Assembly (NCBI GenBank): GCA_007134465.1 | Contig: SLKS01000064.1 | Location: 1-42,839, forward strand | DNA: 42,839 bases | Source of the DNA: Kiritimatiellia bacterium | Lineage (GTDB): Bacteria; Verrucomicrobiota; Kiritimatiellia; UBA8416; SLMC01 | Direction: 5' to 3' | Position numbers and translations under genes: made by a program | Shown here: piece by piece, positions 39,932-42,839 of the stretch | Layout of the letters: each line of letters starts with the position of its first letter | Position numbering within the stretch: position 1 is the first letter of the stretch | Notes under the pieces: model-generated | Database searches by the model: none | What the model saw: only the letters and a program-made list of their open reading frames with translations | What the model was told of the DNA's origin: nothing

Positions 39932-41094
39932 GAGAGCAGCTCCCGCAAACAGGCCACGACCCGATCCTGCTGCTCTTCGGTCAATTCCGGGAACAGAGGC
40001 AGCGTAAGAGCATCGCGCCCGTAGCGCACGGCTTCCGGACAGGACCCGTCGTCGCGCGCGCGGTGCCAGTCAAGCGCAAAGACAGGACGATAGTGCAGGG
40101 TGGCGCCGATCCCGCGCGCGCGCAGGCCGGCCAACAGCGCGTCGCGCCGTTCGGCGCTGTCCGCGCCGCGCAGGCGAACCACATAGAGGTGCCAGGCCGA
40201 CGTCCGATCGGCCCGCTGGACGAGCGGGGCAAGCGGCAGATCGGCCAAGGCGACATCGTAGCGTTCGGCCAGCGCGCGGCGGCGCGCCACGAAATCGTCG
40301 AGACGCGCCAGTTGACTGCGGCCCAGCGCAGCGTGGATGTCGGAAAGCCGATAGTTGAAGCCGAGCGCGATCTGGTCATAATCCCAGTCGCCTTCAGCCG
40401 CGCGGCCCATACAAGCCTGATCGCGCGTGATTCCGTGCGTGCGCAGCAGGGCCATGCGTTCGGCCAGTTCCGGATCGCGGGTCGTGGCCATGCCGCCTTC
40501 GCCGCAGGCGATGGATTTGACCGGATGAAAGCTGAACACGGCGATGGCGCTGTGTTCGCAGCCGCCAACCGGCCGGTCGCGATAGCTGCCGCCCAGAGCG
40601 TGCGCCGCGTCTTCGAGCAAATAAAACCCGTATTCGTCGGCCAGCGCCGCCAGCGCCGCCATGTCGCACGACTGGCCGGCCAAATGGACGGGCACGACTA
40701 TCTTGGGCAAAGCGCCCGACTGCCGCGCCGCCCGCAGCTTCCGCTCCAACGCCCGAGGACAAAGCAGCCCGGTCTCGGGCTCGATATCCACAAAAGCCAC
40801 CTTCGCGCCGCAATAAAGCGCGCCGTTGGCGCTGGCGGCAAACGTGACGGGCGACGTCCACAGCGTGTCGCCCGGGCCAAGCCCAAGCGCCAGGCAGGCC
40901 AGGTGCAAAGCGCTGGTGGCGGAATTCGTCGCCACTGCGTATGGCGCCTCGCATCGGTCGGCCAGCGCCTGCTCGAACGCAGGCGTTTCCCGACCCTGGG
41001 TCAGCCAGTCGGAACGCAAGACCCGCTCCACGGCCTCGATATCGCTTTCGGACACGCTATGCCGACCATAAGGGATGAGGCTGTTCGCATTCAT
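39928..41094 (-). CDS. pseC: UDP-4-amino-sugar aminotransferase PseC
   Basis: 388 residues from ATG 41094. It follows PseC closely: IPYGRHSVSESDIEAVERVL, SDWLTQGRETPAFEQAL, TNSATSALHLACLALGLG, WTSPVTFAASANGALYCGA, PVHLAGQSCDM, EDAAHALGGSY and FSFHPVKSIACGEGGM, with the PLP-binding Lys near residue 195. It transaminates the 4-keto product of PseB on the way to pseudaminic acid. It is separated from pseB by a tandem-repeat region and coupled to the aldo-keto reductase. Confidence 0.93.
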   Translation of the reverse strand: MNANSLIPYGRHSVSESDIEAVERVLRSDWLTQGRETPAFEQALADRCEAPYAVATNSATSALHLACLALGLGPGDTLWTSPVTFAASANGALYCGAKVAFVDIEPETGLLCPRALERKLRAARQSGALPKIVVPVHLAGQSCDMAALAALADEYGFYLLEDAAHALGGSYRDRPVGGCEHSAIAVFSFHPVKSIACGEGGMATTRDPELAERMALLRTHGITRDQACMGRAAEGDWDYDQIALGFNYRLSDIHAALGRSQLARLDDFVARRRALAERYDVALADLPLAPLVQRADRTSAWHLYVVRLRGADSAERRDALLAGLRARGIGATLHYRPVFALDWHRARDDGSCPEAVRYGRDALTLPLFPELTEEQQDRVVACLRELLS

Positions 41095-41457
41095 TCCGTT
41101 CTTCCATCGTTCCGGGCGACGCTTACGGATCACAATTCACTCGCGCCATTTCCTTCCGGATTCTTGCGCCATCATTGTCATAAACCCGGCGACGGAGGCC
41201 CGTCGCCCTCCAGACGCCAGAACCGGCACTGGAGGGCGGCAGGCCCCTGCCGCCGGATGGCGAACCCGGCGACGGAGGCCCGTCGCCCTCCAAACGCCAG
41301 AACCGGCACTGGAGGCCGGCAGGCCCCTGCCGCCGGATGGCGAACCCGACGACGGAGGCCCGTCGCCCTCCAAACGCCAGAACCGGCGCTGGAGGGCGGC
41401 AGGCCCCTGCCGCCGGATGGTGAACCCGGCGACGGAGGCCCGTCGCCCTCCAATGCG
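41095..41457. repeat. 80-bp tandem repeat region between pseB and pseC
   Basis: 41184-41452 holds three full and one partial copy of an 80-base unit (gacggaggcc recurs at 41191, 41271, 41351 and 41431). Each unit has two palindromes: GGCGACGG/CCGTCGCC with a 4-base loop, and GGCGGCAGG/CCTGCCGCC with a 1-3-base loop. Copies differ by single bases (for example ggcactgg/ggcgctgg). Single related hairpins occur at 30434 and 38964. It is REP/BIME-like. 41095-41183 has nothing recognised. Confidence 0.85.
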
Positions 41458-42462
41458 CTACGATGCGCGCATATCCCGCATCAGGGCGCGTAGCTCTTCA
41501 ACCGTCAGAAAGCGCTCGTTGCTGCCGCTGTTGTAGGAGAAGCCTTCGGGCACGCGACGGCCGGGCTTGCCGTTGCTTTCGCGAATGAACCGTTCCACGT
41601 CCCAACGCGGCCGTGCGGCAGGCAGAATCACGTAGTATTTGCCGAATTCGACCGTATTCAAAGCGTCCGTTTCCGTAATCATCTCCTCGTGCAGCTTCTC
41701 GCCCGGCCGAATGCCCACGATCTCGATGCGACATCCGCCATTGACGGCGCGCGCGACATCCATGATGCGATAGGACGGAATTTTTGGAACGAACAGCTCG
41801 CCGCCCCACATCTTGTCGAACGCCCACAACACAAGGTCTACACCTTCCCGCAAGGTGATATTGAAACGGGTCATGCGCTCGTCCGTCACCGGCAAGACGC
41901 CCGTCTTCTGCTTTTCGAGAAAGAACGGGATCACGGAACCGCGACTGCCCATGACATTGCCGTAGCGCACGACGGAAAAGCGAATGTCCTGGCTGCCACG
42001 ATAGTTGTTGGCGGCAACGAACAGCTTGTCGGAACAGAGCTTGGTGGCACCATACAGATTGATGGGGGCGGCGGCCTTGTCGGTGCTGAGCGCGACCACT
42101 TTACGCACACCGGCGGCCATGGCCGCTTCGATCACATTCTGGCCGCCGATGATGTTGGTCTTGACCGCCTCGAACGGATTGTATTCGGCGGCGGGAACCT
42201 GCTTGATGGCGGCGGCATGCACAACATAGTCCACGCCTTCCATCGCCATGGTCAAACGCGGCAAATCCCGCACATCGCCAAGAAAATAGCGCATGCAAGG
42301 CCATTCCGCTTGCGGAAACGCCTGCTGCATTTCGAACTGCTTCAGCTCGTCGCGGCTATAGACGATCAGCCGTTTCGGCCGATAGCGTTCCAGAACGGTC
42401 CGAATGAAACATTTGCCGAACGAGCCGGTGCCGCCGGTGACCAGAATAGACGCGTTATCCAT
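41458..42462 (-). CDS. pseB: UDP-GlcNAc 4,6-dehydratase (inverting) PseB
   Basis: 334 residues from ATG 42462, preceded by AGAGGG. The extended SDR motifs are LVTGGTGSFGKCF (NADP loop), VYSRDELKQFEMQQAFP, FLGDVRDLPRL, VHAAAIKQVPAAEYNPFEAV, LSTDKAAAPINLYGATKLC (catalytic Asp-Lys and Tyr-x3-Lys), SVVRYGNVMGSRGSVIP and GIRPGEKLHEEMI. It makes the 4-keto-6-deoxy sugar that starts the pseudaminic-acid pathway. PseH and PseG, the later acetyltransferase and hydrolase, are not in this window. Confidence 0.95.
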   Translation of the reverse strand: MDNASILVTGGTGSFGKCFIRTVLERYRPKRLIVYSRDELKQFEMQQAFPQAEWPCMRYFLGDVRDLPRLTMAMEGVDYVVHAAAIKQVPAAEYNPFEAVKTNIIGGQNVIEAAMAAGVRKVVALSTDKAAAPINLYGATKLCSDKLFVAANNYRGSQDIRFSVVRYGNVMGSRGSVIPFFLEKQKTGVLPVTDERMTRFNITLREGVDLVLWAFDKMWGGELFVPKIPSYRIMDVARAVNGGCRIEIVGIRPGEKLHEEMITETDALNTVEFGKYYVILPAARPRWDVERFIRESNGKPGRRVPEGFSYNSGSNERFLTVEELRALMRDMRAS

Positions 42463-42839
42463 GATATTGCCCTCTTTCCCGAACGTCACGTAGCGCCTTG
42501 TTCGCGTATTGCTGCGTCAAAAAACAAGAGGATTCGGTGGACGATCAAGGCCCAACTCGTTATCCGTTCTCGTCGCCGCTCTCGTTAACCGAAACTCTGG
42601 CCTTTCCCCTCCCTTGGATTGCAGGGGAAGCTTGCGAGGAATCTCCGCGAAGCGGCCTATGGCCGAGATTTCTCGCTGCGCTCGAAATGACACCTCGCTC
42701 GGATGTGTTACCCTGATTTTAACCTAAGTGGAGCAGTTGATTAACCGCAAAGAGCACAAAGATCGCAAAGAAAGACAGTTGTGCAGTTTTATGGCCACAC
42801 CAATCGGGTGTTAGGGCGCATCTCTGCAAGCTGTTCTCC
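42463..42839. repeat. Upstream region of pseB and right-edge repeats
   Basis: 42503-42543 (minus) is the second copy of the 43-base module found at 24098-24140 (tccaccgaatcctcttg plus ttttttgacgcagcaat). 42629-42694 shares the ggaagcttgcgaggaatctc and ctcgaaatgaca core with the 16.6-kb inverted-repeat element. 42740-42764 is a cgcaaagagcacaaagatcg unit array and 42765-42839 is the 75-base repeat also at 1-75. No gene is seen, and the pseB promoter is not evident. Confidence 0.7.

Noticed and set aside
41184-41452. Possible CRISPR array
   Set aside because: The whole 80-base period is conserved, including the would-be spacers, and there is no short repeat with unique spacers and no cas gene.
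1-42839. Circular molecule suggested by matching ends
   Set aside because: The 75-base end repeats differ at two positions and belong to a dispersed family, so a repeat-broken contig is simpler.

Overview
The window (about 42.8 kb, roughly 60% G+C by eye in the genes) reads as chromosomal sequence from a Gram-negative, flagellated bacterium, most likely of the Planctomycetota-Verrucomicrobiota-Kiritimatiellota/Lentisphaerota (PVC) group. LpxK, a heptosyltransferase-like enzyme and an O-antigen ligase indicate an LPS outer membrane. The protein at 13408-13860 matches the Planctomycete/Verrucomicrobia-restricted Minf_1886 family. The intergenic spaces carry many short tandem-like repeats of a style I associate with that group. 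The phylum call is inference. Both ends of the window lie in copies of the same 75-bp repeat, so this may be a whole contig that broke at repeats.

Layout. 1-11 kb (minus strand) is an envelope region: TPR protein, LpxK, WaaF-like glycosyltransferase, small Cys protein, HflX, YkgJ-type metal-cluster protein, LplT-like transporter, Aas-like acyltransferase/acyl-ACP synthetase with an internal ACP domain, and a uroporphyrinogen-decarboxylase-fold protein. Most are separated by a few bases or overlap. 11-15 kb holds a cell-wall amidase, an O-antigen ligase that overlaps it tail to tail, the Minf_1886 protein, a HIT protein and a small outer-membrane barrel. 15-30.2 kb is flagellar: fliR, a SprA-related gene, fliQ, fliP, fliO (minus), a hybrid histidine kinase (plus), flgL (minus), a small zinc-ribbon protein, flhA, flhF, flhG, a small membrane protein and fliA (plus). 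30.5-42.5 kb looks like a flagellin or surface glycosylation region: an acidic hypothetical protein, a Maf-N/CgeB-like glycosyltransferase, an ATP-grasp enzyme, a methyltransferase, PseI/NeuB, a PHP phosphoesterase (plus), then an SDR, SpsF/PseF-like cytidylyltransferase, aldo-keto reductase, PseC and PseB (minus).

The most interesting signal is regulatory. Six flagellar-region transcription units (fliR, fliP, fliO, flgL, the zinc-ribbon gene, flhF-flhG-fliA) carry near-identical sigma-54 -24/-12 elements of the form YGGCAYS-N4-YTGCTW. Each is preceded directly by a pyrimidine-rich composite repeat array built from the same modules. The SprA-related gene instead has an excellent sigma-28 (FliA) promoter. 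This suggests a sigma-54 to FliA cascade, with the hybrid kinase a candidate regulator.

The second unusual layer is repeat load: at least a dozen short repeat families fill nearly every intergenic space. In five genes the stop codon lies inside the first repeat unit. A roughly 80-bp tandem array with two hairpins per unit separates pseB from pseC, and inverted-repeat (MITE-like) units occur as well.
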